DNA from: Halocaridina rubra
Lineage: Eukaryota; Arthropoda; Malacostraca; Decapoda; Atyidae
Assembly (NCBI GenBank): GCA_037179515.1
Contig: JAXCGZ010001917.1
Coordinates: forward strand, 90,001-154,000
Direction of reading: 5' to 3'
DNA length: 64,000 nt
Shown here: positions 1 through 45,222 of the stretch, piece after piece
How positions within the stretch are numbered: the stretch's first letter is position 1
Layout: every line of letters begins with the position of its first letter
The notes under the pieces: model-generated
Seen by the model: only the letters and a program-made list of their open reading frames with translations
What the model was told of the DNA's origin: nothing
Databases searched by the model: none
Position numbers and translations under genes: made by a program

Positions 1-256
<256 letters not shown>

Positions 257-486
257 CCTCTCTCTTACAATCAATTGATCGTTTTTTTTTTAATGTGAAC
301 TTTCAAACTTGAAATACAAAACGCTGCTTTTTTATCTGATATAATGTGGACTCAAAACCGTCTTGAATGGCCCTAATTTTTAATTAAGCACAAATATATT
401 AATAACAATATTTATCCGTCTCTAACTTAATCTAGAATTCAGATCGTTTTTCCTCTCTCCATTTTTATGAATCCTCGTTACTATTG

Positions 487-625
487 TCCGTCACATCTGA
501 CAAGTCAATACACTCTCCATCTCTATTTCCTTTACTTTGTGTTCTTCGTGCCCAGGCATGATGAGGGCAGTTTTATTTTATTAGTTTTTTGGTCCGTCCT
601 GGTGTCACACTCATAAAAAATGCAG
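487..625 (+). mobile_element. dispersed repeat family A, copy 1
   Basis: This copy carries the block CACATCTGACAAGTC, then a pyrimidine-rich stretch, CGTGCCCAGGC, GATGAGGGC, GTCCTGGTGTCACA and an A-rich end. Matching copies lie at 3331-3466, 49588-49735, 50788-51025 and 55633-55795, in both orientations, so it is an interspersed element. It is short, non-coding and ends A-rich, which fits a SINE. No tRNA head was recognised. It ends about 250 bp upstream of the proposed start of transcription. Confidence 0.75.
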
Positions 626-728
626 CAAAAGAGTCTGTGTCCTATGAAAGGTATGGAAGAAGAAGGGAAAAGTTAGCCGTCGGTAACCGTAGGCCGAAGC
701 GAGACCCGAGGGGGAGCTCTGGAGCCCT

Positions 729-880
729 CCTATTTGGGCAAGTAGCAGAGGGTCACGTGCCCTCTAACAGCCAATGATAAACGTAGAACAGAGTAGTCAC
801 ATGGCACGAATGAGCCAATAGGAACGTGGCAGCTAGTCTAGGGCACCTGATTTTACTGGAGAGCCGGTACAGTCAGTCCC
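729..880 (+). promoter_or_regulatory. putative troponin I core and proximal promoter
   Basis: A GC-richer patch in AT-rich surroundings holds a palindromic E-box CACGTG (754-759), two CCAAT boxes (771-775 and 815-819) and TCAGTC at 873-878. The last matches the arthropod initiator consensus TCAKTY and would place +1 near 875. No TATA box is seen about 30 bp upstream, and no good downstream promoter element. A CArG-like string at 729-737 falls one A/T short of the consensus. The link to troponin I is inferred from the donor site just downstream and from the absence of another gene between here and 8452. Confidence 0.5.
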
Positions 881-934
881 TTGGGCGAATTGACTGCACA
901 CGCGACTAGCGTCTCTCAAGCCCAATCTTTTTAG
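875..934 (+). other. wupA: putative 5' UTR exon 1 of troponin I
   Basis: A candidate non-coding first exon of about 60 nt runs from the initiator-like TCAGTC to a strong donor (TTTAG then GTAAGT, cut after 934). It has no start codon in a useful frame. It would join the acceptor at 8451, giving a leader of about 104 nt before ATG 8496. Arthropod troponin I genes usually have a short non-coding first exon and a large regulatory first intron, which this layout resembles. The exact 5' end is inferred. Confidence 0.5.
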
Positions 935-1911
935 GTAAGTTTGCTGCAAGAAAGAAAAGACGGAAAACTTAAATGCACAACTGTCAAGTGATTTCGGAAG
1001 GATTATCATACAGTGCAGTGCCATATCGGGAATCGCCCGTCTTCTGAATGACTGTACATGATTATGACTTCATGATATGTTTATGGTTTCTAGTGTCACC
1101 AGTGTTCTAGTGATCCCGTTGGAAAACTATAACGCAAAATTTTGTCATTATAGCTTTCATCCTTTGCAGTGTTTATAGCTAGGTAGAGAATCAGTGAAAA
1201 ATTAGTATTTTGTATTCTTCCATTTACCTATTGAAATATTAATTAACACTGAAGTCACGGCAATTTTGCTAACTGCACATTTGGTGCTCTTTTATGGATA
1301 AATTAGAAAACAAAATATTACTGTAGAATTTTTAAAGTAAGAAATATATTATCGTAAGTGATTTAAGATTAAATTTTTCAAACGATAGTTTAAACTAAAA
1401 AAAAATCAATCTACAACCGGAGAATTTATATAAAAATAATTTTCAAAGCTTGATTACTTAAAATTAACAGATAATAGTAAGTAGTTTAATATTTATCTTT
1501 CAAACTTATTGAATTCAAATAAGAATTCTTACTACAAATGACTATGTAAAAAAGAATGAAATTAGTCACGAACTGTTTTCAGTATAAATGAAAACCATCA
1601 CTAAATTTATAAACATGATCCGGTTGTTATTATTTATACAGTTAATTTAAACAAAACAACTGAAAAAAACATGTATTTAAAATCGGTAACTAAATATCAC
1701 AAACTTTTATATCCATTCCCCTCGTGGTTCCCCTTGCCAAGACGGTGAGTCACATATGAGGCAAATTTAACCTGAGGACCGGTGGCTTAAGTCTCTGGTA
1801 TTCTACCCGCCTACTCATTACCTATATTGCCAATAGAATAATTAAAAAGCTCTATTAAATTATGAGCTAATTAAATGAGTAATTAAAACAGGGAAATATA
1901 CTGCAGAGATT

Positions 1912-2172
1912 GGGATGAAGTTTAGTTTTGATACAATGGTTTTGTAAAGAGAATTAATGGACATTATACATATACCATTTTTAAAAGGCGTTCTTTTTGG
2001 GATGAAGTTTAGTTTTGATACAATGGTTTTATAAAGCGAATTAATGGACATTATACATATACCGTTTTTCAAAGGCTTTTTTTGGGGGGATGAAGTTTAG
2101 TTCTGATGCAATGGTTTTGTAAAGGAGTTAATGGGCATTATACATATACCGTTTTTCAAAGGCGTTCTTTTT
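1912..2172. repeat. three-copy tandem repeat, 87-88 bp unit
   Basis: Units start at 1912, 1999 and 2087. Each begins GGGATGAAGTTTAGTT and contains ATACAATGGTTTTGTAAAG and GGACATTATACATATACC. Divergence between copies is a few percent. A related partial unit may follow at 2240 (GGATGAAGTTTGGG). Confidence 0.9.
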
Positions 2173-2879
2173 TATCTAGACTAATCATTTATTTCACGAT
2201 ACATCTAAATGTTAAAGAATGGGGAAATTACAGAGAATGGATGAAGTTTGGGTTTTAATAAAATAGTTTTGGTACGAATCAACGAAACTAAATGGATATC
2301 CATTGTCAGGGAATTTTCATCCAAAACTGAGGAATTATCAAATAAATAACATGGGAATTTATATACATTGGGGGTAAAGTTTGGACTTAATAAATTTTTT
2401 TTTACTGCAATTTGATTGGAGAAAGAAAATCCATACAGTTTTCCATTGCTATTGGTGGCGTTTTCAAGATAGTTTAAAAATAAGAAAACACCTCGAGAAT
2501 ATAAAACAACAAATAAAAACAAGAAAAACAACAACATATAAAAACAACACATAAAAACAACAAATATACGAGTGAGCTTCTAAATCTAAGAAAGAGATTT
2601 ACGACGAAAAATAGGTCTTAAAAGTGATGGCTTCAATATTTCCTATGCCAATTATTTATACAATAAAATTAATCAACCAACAGAAACATTCAGTGTTATC
2701 ACTCGAGCACATCAAATCACCGTAAAACCACAAAATAAAAAAAAAGTAGAAAAAATATTAAGATATAAAAAGTGAGATAACGGCAATTCCTCTCAATACA
2801 AGGATGAATTACCTAAGCCTGGTCATTTAATGAGGTCAAGTTGGGTCAAAAATCAAATAAGAAGGAAACGGAGTACTAT

Positions 2880-3195
2880 GCAAGGGGGATTGTCTTAACT
2901 GGATGCAAGAGAGACCGTCTTAACTGGATGCAAGAGGGGCTGTTTTAGACCGGATGCAAGAGATTGTCTTAACTGGATGTAAGAGAGACCGTCTTAACTG
3001 GATGCAAGAGGGGCTGTTTTAGACTGGTTGCAAGAGATTGTCTTAACTGGAAGCAAGAGGAACTGTCTTAACTAGATGCAAGAGGGGCTGTTTTAGACTG
3101 GATGCAAGAAATTGTCTTAACTGGAAGCAAGAGGAACTGTCTTAACTGGATGCAAGAGGGGCTGTTTTAGACTGTATGCAGGAGGGAATGTCTTT
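2880..3195. repeat. minisatellite, 23-26 bp unit
   Basis: About twelve copies of GTCTTAACTGGATGCAAGAG and its variant TGTTTTAGACTGGATGCAAG alternate in blocks. Unit starts step by 23-26 bases (for example GGATG at 2901, 2926, 2952 and 2975). The mixed order of the two variants suggests a higher-order unit of two to three repeats. Confidence 0.9.
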
Positions 3196-3330
3196 AATAG
3201 TGAGTGAGGAATTAACTTTTTACTAATGGATCAGTCTCGAACTACGATTATTATAAAATGAACACACTCACTACAAATACATCTCATACAATATTATATG
3301 TGTTACGAGTCACCAGAAATGATTTTTTAT

Positions 3331-3466
3331 TTTTTTATGATTGTAACACCAGGACGGGCCAAAAAAAAAATAAAACAGCCCTTATCGGGCCTGGGCACCA
3401 AGAATACATAAAATAAAGCGAAACAGAGATGGAGAGTGTAATGACTTGTCAGATGTGAAGGGATAT
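3331..3466 (-). mobile_element. dispersed repeat family A, copy 2
   Basis: Reverse-complement copy of the element at 487-625: GTAACACCAGGACGGGCC, an A-run, CGGGCCTGGGCACCAAGAA, then GACTTGTCAGATGTGAAGGG. It lies in intron 1, opposite in strand to copy 1 about 2.8 kb away. Confidence 0.75.
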
Positions 3467-4204
3467 TAAGAGCTGTGTAATGAAGAATAAGAGCGTATGT
3501 AAAAATTGTAAGTAAAAGTAAAACAAAACTTTGGAAAAATAATATTCATAAAATAAAAGCAAGCATAAAGAATTCCTAAAGCCCAATCAGCAGTCTTAAG
3601 AAGTAAAGGCCACGTGTTGGATAAATTCATTGTGTAAAAACACCATATAACTATGGTGACTAGAAATGAATTAGAATAATTTGGACACACGAAAGAGATT
3701 AGGGAACATATTAATTAAACATAGCTACACACTAATATCTACATGCCGTAACGGGGAAAAGTTAACAGTGGACTTGAAAAATTAAACAAAATATTATGAC
3801 AAAAAGTTGTTTAACAACTTTATAACACAGTACAAACTTGTAGACATTTATCAGACTTATAATTTATGCATGGAGGCCAGAGGAAAATAATAATGAGAGA
3901 AAGAGAGTGAGAGAGAGAGAACAGTTTTCGACATCACGGTCCATCACCAAAATAGATTCGAGCCAGTCTTCCCCTCTGCCAATCCCCTTGGCACGCATGC
4001 GCTCTTGCGTCCTTCTTTGACATTCTTTAAATTTTTCAAGTTTCTTTCAAATGAATTTTATTTACTCATTTGTTTATTCATTCATTTAATTATTTATGTA
4101 ATAATTTATTCATTTATTGTACTTAATGATTATTTTACACAATATCTGACTGTATGGAAGGTATGAAGTGTACATCTATGAGTATTATGAGTATTACCTC
4201 ACTA

Positions 4205-4325
4205 ACTCCTCTTAGCTCCCAAAGGAGCTAAGAAGAATTATCAAGATATGTTTGCTTTTGGTGAATGTGTATGCTTTATCTCGTCCACCCCCTTAAAAAG
4301 GGGAATGCGGCCATTGTGTATGTAT
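4205..4325 (-). mobile_element. partial copy of dispersed repeat family D
   Basis: On the minus strand this reads like the 5' part of the elements at 45009, 57638 and 60173. The shared pieces are the ACCCCCTTAAAAAGGGG block, the GGTGAATGTGTATGCTTT block (reverse of AAGCACACGCATTCACC) and the GGAGCTAAGAAG block. It is truncated. Confidence 0.55.
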
Positions 4326-4590
4326 GTATGAGAATTTTTGCAACAATTCAAGATAAATGTATAAAGGAATATACTAGATAGTACAAGTATATGTTTTGGT
4401 TTTAGTTGTTCTATGAGTATGTAAGTAGGAATGGTCTGTGTGGGCTGGATGTCCATGAAATTGAATGAAAGTTGTAAAATTTCTATCTATACTTTGCATA
4501 TGAAAAGACATTTTGCTTTTCAAAGAAAAGATGCCCTTGACAAAGAAAATTACCTCAAAAAACATTACAGCATTAACGATAGTCTTTAAC

Positions 4591-4593
<3 letters not shown>

Positions 4594-4681
<88 letters not shown>
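4594..4681. repeat. (GA)n microsatellite
   Basis: A pure GA run of about 88 bp in intron 1. Confidence 0.97.
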
Positions 4682-4686
<5 letters not shown>

Positions 4687-5224
4687 CCCTAGTTTGCAAA
4701 TGGGGCACCAAAGTCTTCCTAATAAGTTTTCATGATTATGGAGTAAATAAATGGCAACTTCTGTCAGCCAATATCATGGTAATAAAAGGTGTGGTAGGCA
4801 AGTGTCGGATGTCATGAAACCTTTTAAGGCTTTTGGCTGCTGTGACGGACACGCTTACCCCCCCCCCCCCATTTCCCACCTCCACCTCTTGCAGCCATTC
4901 TTGCTGGTGCCCCGGGGCATGAAGTTACTTTGGCACTGAATTTGGCACGCGTCTTCCTAACCTGAAAGGAGAACAAATGCACATGCTTCCTTTCATGTAC
5001 ACATGAAATACTCCCATGTGTGATCGTTCTCATATGTAATTGCATTTCGTTCGTGTATTTTAAATGCACACATCAATATGCATTTCGGTAACTGTAGAAG
5101 GAAGGGAAAATGCATGAGGTTGAGAAGGATGTTATTGGGAGGGTGCAGCAGAGATATTACATAAGCATCAAATGTCTAAAATATCTAAATTTTCTAAATA
5201 AATTAATCGCGCACTGTTCACTGC

Positions 5225-5226
<2 letters not shown>

Positions 5227-5285
<59 letters not shown>
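5227..5285. repeat. (TAA)n microsatellite
   Basis: A pure trinucleotide run of about 59 bp in intron 1. Confidence 0.97.
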
Positions 5286-5286
<1 letters not shown>

Positions 5287-7600
5287 TTACTATATTAAAT
5301 CTTTCACTTATTACAACAAAGAATTCCTGCAAGGAAAACACGATTGGTAAAGCATTTTAAAAACTAGAAAAATACATTTATTTAATTTAGAGTATATACC
5401 TATATATACTATGTATTACATGTCATTGAATCTTCTATATACTTGTGCTAATATATGTTGCAATTCTACAATGTTAATCATGTACAACAGCTTTCTAATT
5501 GTGTCTTATTATGCTAATAGTATCTTGTTTCGCAGCTGACATGCATCTAAATATTTCTAGAGAACTTCATTCTTGCCATAGGTTGAAATGAGCCATACCT
5601 AGATATATGTATATATTTGCTTTCCTTTCTATAGACAAATTATATTATACAGTTAACTCTAAATAACACGAAGCATATGAGACAAAGAATGAAGTTCTCT
5701 TTGAAGATATCCAGCATGTAAAAGATGGCAAAAATATATCTCTTTGCATATACAAGTTCAAAAATGTATATATAGCATTTTCAAAATCTGTTAAGGATGA
5801 TATAACCTCTATATTATCATGAATTTTCTAATGCATTCAAAAGTATTTACATATTGATAAGGCTTGCATCATACTAAGTAGTTTTCTTAGCCAGGGAGTG
5901 AGATAGAAAATGAACACTCAAACTAACACGTGGTTTCTAAAGACTGTCAGTGGAGCTCAACTGGTATGTAAAGAGTAACTTTCTGAAGTAAACAGCCAAT
6001 AATATTCTCCTGAAAGAAGAAAACTCCTTAGTAGGATACGGATATGGTGTTGAATATTGCAACTTTTAAGTTAACAATGGTATTACCTTTCTGGCGCTAT
6101 TAATTGATGCCATGCTGTGTACAAAAAAAACTGAGTAATGTACTGTAATGTTTTTAATATTTTGAACTGTACTTTGATATTTGTCTTGTAATAATGAGTC
6201 TCATAGTAGCCACTCCAACATCACATAACCTAAGTAGATAATGTAACAAATATTATTCTTTATCCTCTGCGAGAGTAATAAAAAAATAAAATGTGCATCT
6301 GAGGCAAGTAACGCTTTTAATGCCATTTGAACTGAACACTTCATTGGAACACTTACAGATTTAAGCTTTTAGAAACAGCTCCCCGAGAGCAACAACAGTA
6401 GTTCCTTGCAGGTTATCTACTATTGCATCTGATAGCAAAATAACACTCAACAATAGCTCGTAAGTATGTTCAAAAATGGAGACGAGTCCTGGAGTGGTGG
6501 ATTCCAAACGCTTTTCAATTAATTCCTTCGCCCTCCACTGTCTCCAGCCTTTGGTTTGAAACACTTGGAATGGCGGGCATACATAGTATATATTTTTCAG
6601 TCATCCATTTATATATTTCATTTCCAAGGGCCCGTCTTACAGAGCCTGCACTGTTCAGTATCAAAAGACATATCAGTCTATCGTTATTATAACGCACTCA
6701 TTTTTGCTCTGGCCTTAAGCATGTGCTTGTAAAAAAAGAAAAAAAAAATCCTCAGTGTGCCTGCCAGTCTGAAAACCGGTGTCTTACGTGGAATAGGAGT
6801 CTCAAAATGAAATATAACTTATTTGATGTTGAGAACTCCAGTTTTAAGATGGAATATTTATTTTTTTTCTTTTGTTTGAAGGCTTTTATCCTTGTTTGAC
6901 AGTGATGTTATATTGATTTATATTAATTTATTTCCTTTACTGCGATTGTGAAGTGTTGCAAATACGCGATGAAATGATCTTGAAGAAAGAATAATTTGGT
7001 ATCCTGAGGGTCAATATTCCTTTTTCAAGACCTTTTTGTGTTTGTGCAGAGTTGACGATGAGAATCTGGCTGATGTATTAAGAATTTTCTTTATAAAGAA
7101 TAACAAAAAATCAGATGATAAGTTACTTTCTGAACTCATGTTTGATCTGTGGGGTTTGAACAGACCCCAAATTCATACTTGTGAGAAAGTTTTATCTTTG
7201 ACTACATTTCTTTCTTGATAAAGTTATGATTCTCAGTCATCTCGATGTGATTCTAATGTTACATTTGATTTGTGCATTTTATTTATTTTCAGAATATAAT
7301 TATGGAAATAAACCGAAAAGTTAATATCAATACTTGTTCTCATCAAAATAGTCATGAATGAAATTTAAAAAAAGTCTTGCTCTGTTTTAAAATAATAATA
7401 ATTGCAACAACAAAAAAATATCCATAAGTGCCAGTGTTTCTGAAGTAAATGCAAACAAGTTTATTACTTAAAACATTCTCTTTATTTCGCTCAAATTAAA
7501 TAGATGTTTCACAGCATCATAGTTACTTTCGCTATAAATCTTAAAAAAAAAAAAAACCTTTTAATTCCATTCCTCTTTTTCATATAAGTTACGAGTGCGC

Positions 7601-7975
7601 TAAATGTACAAGTTTCTAACTCTTTTTGCGTATACCAAATTTAAATGTACAAGTTTCAAACTCTTTTTGTGCATACCATATTTAAATGTACCAGTTTCAA
7701 ACTATCTGCGTATACCAAATTTAAATGTACAAGTTTCAAAATCTTATTGCGTATACCAAATTTAAATGTACAAGTTTCAAACTTTTTGCGCATACCATAT
7801 TTAAATGTACAAGTTTCAATCTCATTCTGCGTATACCAAATTTAAATGTACAAGTTTTAAACTCTTTTCGCGTATACCAAATTTAAATGTACAAGTTTCA
7901 AACCTTTTTTTTTTAGCGCATACCAAATTTAAATGTACAAGTTTCAAACTCTTTTTGCGTATACCAAATTTAAAT
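7601..7975. repeat. minisatellite, about 41 bp unit, roughly nine copies
   Basis: Repeats of AAATGTACAAGTTTCAAAC followed by a T-rich stretch and GCGTATACCAAATTT. Units begin at 7601, 7642 and 7683 and continue at about 41-46 bp. It stays open in more than one frame only because the unit lacks stops, and I do not regard it as coding. Confidence 0.92.
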
Positions 7976-8495
7976 TTGACATTGCTGTTGCATTTAATTA
8001 CACGAAGTATTGGTGTATTAGGCTTCTTATAAGCCAACTCCTTATAAACAGTCTTTGTTTATTTACAGAGCTAAACATTTGATCTATTGAGTAAGACCTA
8101 TAACTATTTATCTTTCTATTTTTCATATTTTAATTATTTATTTATTTATTTATTACACATCAAGAACATAAATCAGTGAGACGGATATTACAATTAATTT
8201 TAAACATGGTTTTGTTTTAATATTTAAGAAATAATTTATATTGATTTTCTATGATTTTAAAATATGTTTTGTATTAATATTTGCTCGATATTTTTCTACC
8301 CTCGACAAGCATGAAACTCATATTCAAAATCTTATATCTACTTCTCCATGGTCTTGTTACATTTGTTCATTTCTTTTTATCTTTTTTTTTTTAAGTCTGC
8401 AACCCTTTTTATTTTACTAACTCTCTTTTTTGTTTCTTTTCTCGTTTTCAGTTCCTATATCCCCCCACACTCCACTACCAACCACCACCACTACC

Positions 8496-41544
<33,049 letters not shown>

Positions 41545-41722
41545 TCGAACTGCGCTGAGGAAGGTAATGAGTGCTACGAAGGCGACAGCGTCAAACCGGC
41601 CTGACCAAGACGACTGAACTGCCAATCGCCATGACCAATACCAACAAATACCACCACATCCACATCTGGCAATCACCACCACCACCAATCATTATTCTCC
41701 TCTTCACCCTCTAGACATTAAA
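41545..41722 (+). other. wupA: putative 3' UTR with ATTAAA signal
   Basis: About 175 nt after the stop, with CCA-rich runs, leads to ATTAAA at 41717-41722, a common variant polyadenylation signal. A donor-like GTAATG at 41564 is present after the stop. Confidence 0.45.
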
Positions 41723-42315
41723 TGCTTACCACATCACTTATTCCGCTTTTTTTTATCGTTTCCATTTGTTTATCATTTTGCTTTTAAGCCTCTGAGTTGG
41801 CATTACTTATTTACCTAATCTCACTTCTGTATTGTACAAATGATTCATTTGCATTTTATTTTCTGCCATTTATTTCTTTTTAAGTTTTGCAAAAATGCTG
41901 CCTGTAAGCTAAAGTAACTTAACAAAGAATTCGTTTACTTATTTCCTCAGTAAAAATCAATGTTTGATGTTTGTCATATCTTTATATTTAATTAAGTTAT
42001 GCTAAAGACACATATAGGACCAAACAAGGATATATAATAAGGGTTTTTATACCAGCTTCAATCATACCTTCTGATTGCTTACATTTATAGAATATTTCTT
42101 TACGCATAACGGTATTGAAAGTACTACTGGGCTGTATGTGTCTTTCTTATTTACACTTTTCCATTTCACTTCAATGTTTCATTTTCATCTACTGTGTATA
42201 CGTACGCTGAGAATGAGGGTGGTTAATTACACTGAATGAAAATTTTAAAAGAAGAATTGAGTAGTTTCTCATTACAAACAGCTCTGGTCCCAAATTACTT
42301 CGTGTATGAGTGTGC

Positions 42316-42318
<3 letters not shown>

Positions 42319-42388
<70 letters not shown>
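42319..42388. repeat. (AT)n microsatellite
   Basis: Pure run of about 70 bp. Confidence 0.97.
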
Positions 42389-42389
<1 letters not shown>

Positions 42390-42504
42390 CATGAATGTGG
42401 ACAATGGATCTTTGCAGTCGCAAAGAAGACATTTTTTAAAACAAAATATCACCTATCTTGATAACGAAATATTGCAAGACGAGGTTCTGTGCTGCATATG
42501 TGAC

Positions 42505-42506
<2 letters not shown>

Positions 42507-42557
<51 letters not shown>
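42507..42557. repeat. (GA)n microsatellite
   Basis: Pure run of about 51 bp. Confidence 0.97.
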
Positions 42558-42559
<2 letters not shown>

Positions 42560-42707
42560 CAGCTCGACTAACACTCACTCTTTATCATTTCCACAGACAC
42601 AAATCAGAAAACTGATGATCTTGTTAAATGCAACCAGGCTAATCTCAAAACAATTTTTATCCCCAAATAGCCGCTGCGTAAGAAGTGTGCCTATTTACTA
42701 CCCGAAG

Positions 42708-42767
42708 GAAGAGGAAGAGGAAGAAGAAGAGGTGCAGCAGCAGCAGCAACAACAACAGCAGAAGTAG
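42708..42767 (+). other. possible Glu/Gln-rich terminal exon
   Basis: A purine-rich stretch reads EEEEEEEEVQQQQQQQQK and then TAG at 42765-42767. An acceptor of the rarer AAG type would sit at 42705-42707 (CCCGAAG) and give phase 0. A CAAATAG acceptor at 42670 gives other frames. It resembles the Glu-rich tails of muscle regulatory proteins, but simple GAA/CAG repeats can produce this by chance. Confidence 0.2.
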
Positions 42768-43460
42768 GAGTAGGGGATGTCTGTGTAACTTGTCTTCGTC
42801 GTCGTCGTCGTCTTCGTGCGTGTCATCCTCGTCGTTTTCGCCGTCTTTCTGAGCGGCAACCTTCGTCTTGCGTCTTTCTACATGTCTCGCCAAAGTGTAT
42901 TGATATTATATCATTATTAAACATTCTGATTTTGAACTGCGGAAGATCTCTCCATGATTACTCGAAAACATCGAAAACAACAACAACAACAACAACAACG
43001 CTTCCTCATGTCAATACACGAGGAATCCAACACCTAATCAAGAAAACTTCATCTACTCAAAAATGGAAGAAGAATCCGTATGTAAACAAATACCTTTACG
43101 AATTAAGTGTTGGGTATCAACGATACAAATTCTCTCAAAAGAAACAAAGATGGAGTTACAGCAATAATTCGACTATGGACGTTGATCATCAACGACATAA
43201 ACAAAAGCAACAACAAAACCCACATCATGGAAGGGCTTCGTGTCCCTGGACTGACTGTGAACATCTTTATAATTGCTTCACTATCAATAATAATAAATTT
43301 GTATTACTAATACAAAAAAAATCTAGTTGTTTCCTTTGTTTCCTCAGATTCAAAATGGATTCCAAAACACACATACACTCCTGGAACCGATCAGGAGACG
43401 GGAAGAGACGAGCTTTGGGCTCTTTCCCGTAAACACAATTAGGTAATCACCATTAGGTAA

Positions 43461-43596
<136 letters not shown>

Positions 43597-43887
43597 TCTC
43601 CAAATCATGGCAATAATCAAGTCATCGGGATTACCTATTTGCAAGCACTTATTTTTATATAAAGGAAAATGTCCTATACTTGTGACTCCCCGTCTCGTTG
43701 TTGGATTTTCTACACAATGACACTAGTGACTTAATTCCTTGAAAAAGCTAGGAATGCTTTAAAAATTCAAAGTAATTCCATACATCAACGATTCTCCTAT
43801 ACAGTCATATTGCTTGTACACATCTTGCAGAGATGGCATTTAGCATACCTCTAAACTGATGCCTCAATAGTTACAGTATTAGTTCGT

Positions 43888-43915
43888 GTAAAAAAAAAAA
43901 AAAAAAAAAAAAAAA

Positions 43916-43954
<39 letters not shown>

Positions 43955-43979
43955 ACCACCACCACCACCACACACACAT
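43888..43979. repeat. A-run followed by (CA)n and (CCA)n
   Basis: A run of about 26 A, then CA dinucleotides, CCA trinucleotides and CA again. Confidence 0.95.
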
Positions 43980-44352
43980 TCACTTCTATATATCATCTAT
44001 TCTAATACTAGAAAAAAAAATACATGCTTACATCCTGCAGAGATTTTTTACTTAAGTTGTACACTTGTACCTCAATGCATCCAATAGAAGTTTGCCGTAT
44101 TCTACGTGTCACTATTAACCTCCATTCTAATAGAGGAGGTCAAAGACGAATTAGAGCTAGATAAATAAGGTTGAATGTACTTCCTAACGCCCTGCGGTGG
44201 GTTCGAACACAGGTTTAACGCTTGCAATATCAGTATGTTTAATAATTTCCATACAAAGTTAAACATTAGCACATAATATTTGTTTATATCCTTCGGAGAA
44301 GATATTTTGACAAAACTTTCAAACTGTGACCTCCAAGCTTGCAATAGGATGG

Positions 44353-44476
44353 ATTCGGTTTTACGTCACGCACTCCCTTTTCTACTAAGGGCTAGGACGT
44401 TTGCTTCTTACTAAGGACTTGTTTTGGCAGATGTAATCATTACCCTGAGTGTATGCCCTTACTATAATCCTCAAAC
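44353..44476 (-). mobile_element. tRNA-SINE family C, truncated copy
   Basis: Minus-strand 3' part of the element seen complete at 50406-50595: GGTTTTACGTCACG, CTAAGGGCTAGGACG, GGCAGATGTAATCATTACCC. The tRNA-like head is missing. Confidence 0.75.
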
Positions 44477-44690
44477 AACGTAAACATTAACAAAGATAAA
44501 CGCGTCTTCGAAAGATTCTCCCAGTACAAACGTCGCAGTTACAATCGATTGGATAATTACTCCTATGTGTTCATATATACAAAACTGACCTATACACGAA
44601 AGGTGAGACACAGGAGGATAACCTTGAACTCTTGATCGATGTTTATCACAACAATGGAGTCTACAATGCATTATGGGGGAGAGCTTACTG

Positions 44691-44881
44691 TTCCGGTTTT
44701 ACGTCACGGAGTCCCTTTTCTACCAAGGGCTAGGACGATTGCCTTCTTGCGAAGGACTTGTTTTCGCAGATGTAATCGTTACCCTGATTGAATGTCCTTG
44801 CTAACCTCAGACCGTGACGGCGCGCGAGCCCTCGACCTGACGCCTCAGAGTCGCGGACGCTACCGCTTGAGCCACGGTGAC
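44691..44881 (-). mobile_element. tRNA-SINE family C, full-length copy
   Basis: On the minus strand it begins GTCACCGTGGCTCAAGCGGT (A-box-like), continues with GAGGCGTCAGGTCGAGG and a degenerate B box, then GGTCTGAGGTTAGCAAGGAC, and ends with CGTAAAACCGGAA. It is almost collinear with 50406-50595. Confidence 0.85.
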
Positions 44882-45008
44882 TACCTGGGGGAGAGCTTAT
44901 AATAGAATTTAATGAATAAAAAAGAAACATACAAGAATAAACACAAAATATTAACAACAAATATTTCAATTCTTTTTAAAGCACTTTTAATTTTTCTCTC
45001 ACTTTCCA

Positions 45009-45222
45009 ACGTCAAGGACATAGTCCCCCTTTTGTGGAGGTGGCAGAGTCAAAGCACACATTCATGATAACCAAACATACCTCCATCACTACTCTTAGCT
45101 CCATGAGGATGAAAGGTTGCCTCAATTACCCCACTACCTGCTTGGGTTATCCACAGGGTTAAAGGACAAGAATCTTCTGCCGTGTGGCCCGACAGCCACA
45201 GCTGGTTTACTCCCTGAGTACT
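45009..45222 (+). mobile_element. dispersed repeat family D, copy 2
   Basis: Opens GTCAAGGACATAGTCCCCCT, then GCAGAGTCAAAGCACACATT, TCTTAGCTCC, GGGTTATCCACAGG, TTCTGCCGTG and CCCGACAGCCACAGCTGG. It is about 214 bp and non-coding, with one of the clearest consensus matches. Confidence 0.8.

Larger units (their letters stand above)
935..8451 (+). other. large first intron of troponin I, repeat-rich
   Basis: About 7.5 kb of AT-rich sequence lies between donor 935 and acceptor 8451. It contains tandem arrays (1912-2172, 2880-3195, 7601-7975), one family A copy, one partial family D copy, a GA run and a TAA run. No convincing coding exon was seen. In Drosophila the first intron of this gene carries a muscle enhancer. 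I did not find an unambiguous MEF2 site here by eye. Confidence 0.55.

Noticed and set aside
589..777. Short frame overlapping the promoter patch
   Set aside because: It starts inside a dispersed repeat and shows no family resemblance. The sequence is better read as promoter.
2880..3195. Regular short repeats that resemble a CRISPR array
   Set aside because: Units are directly adjacent without unique spacers and the DNA is eukaryotic.
7645..8037. Repetitive open frames on both strands
   Set aside because: Produced by the 41-bp minisatellite, whose unit lacks stops. No start context or splice sites.
42932..43432. Open frame of 166 codons
   Set aside because: Thr/Asn/Lys/His-rich low complexity from ACA and CAA repeats, no recognised motif, AT-rich, and no splice signals that link it to troponin I.
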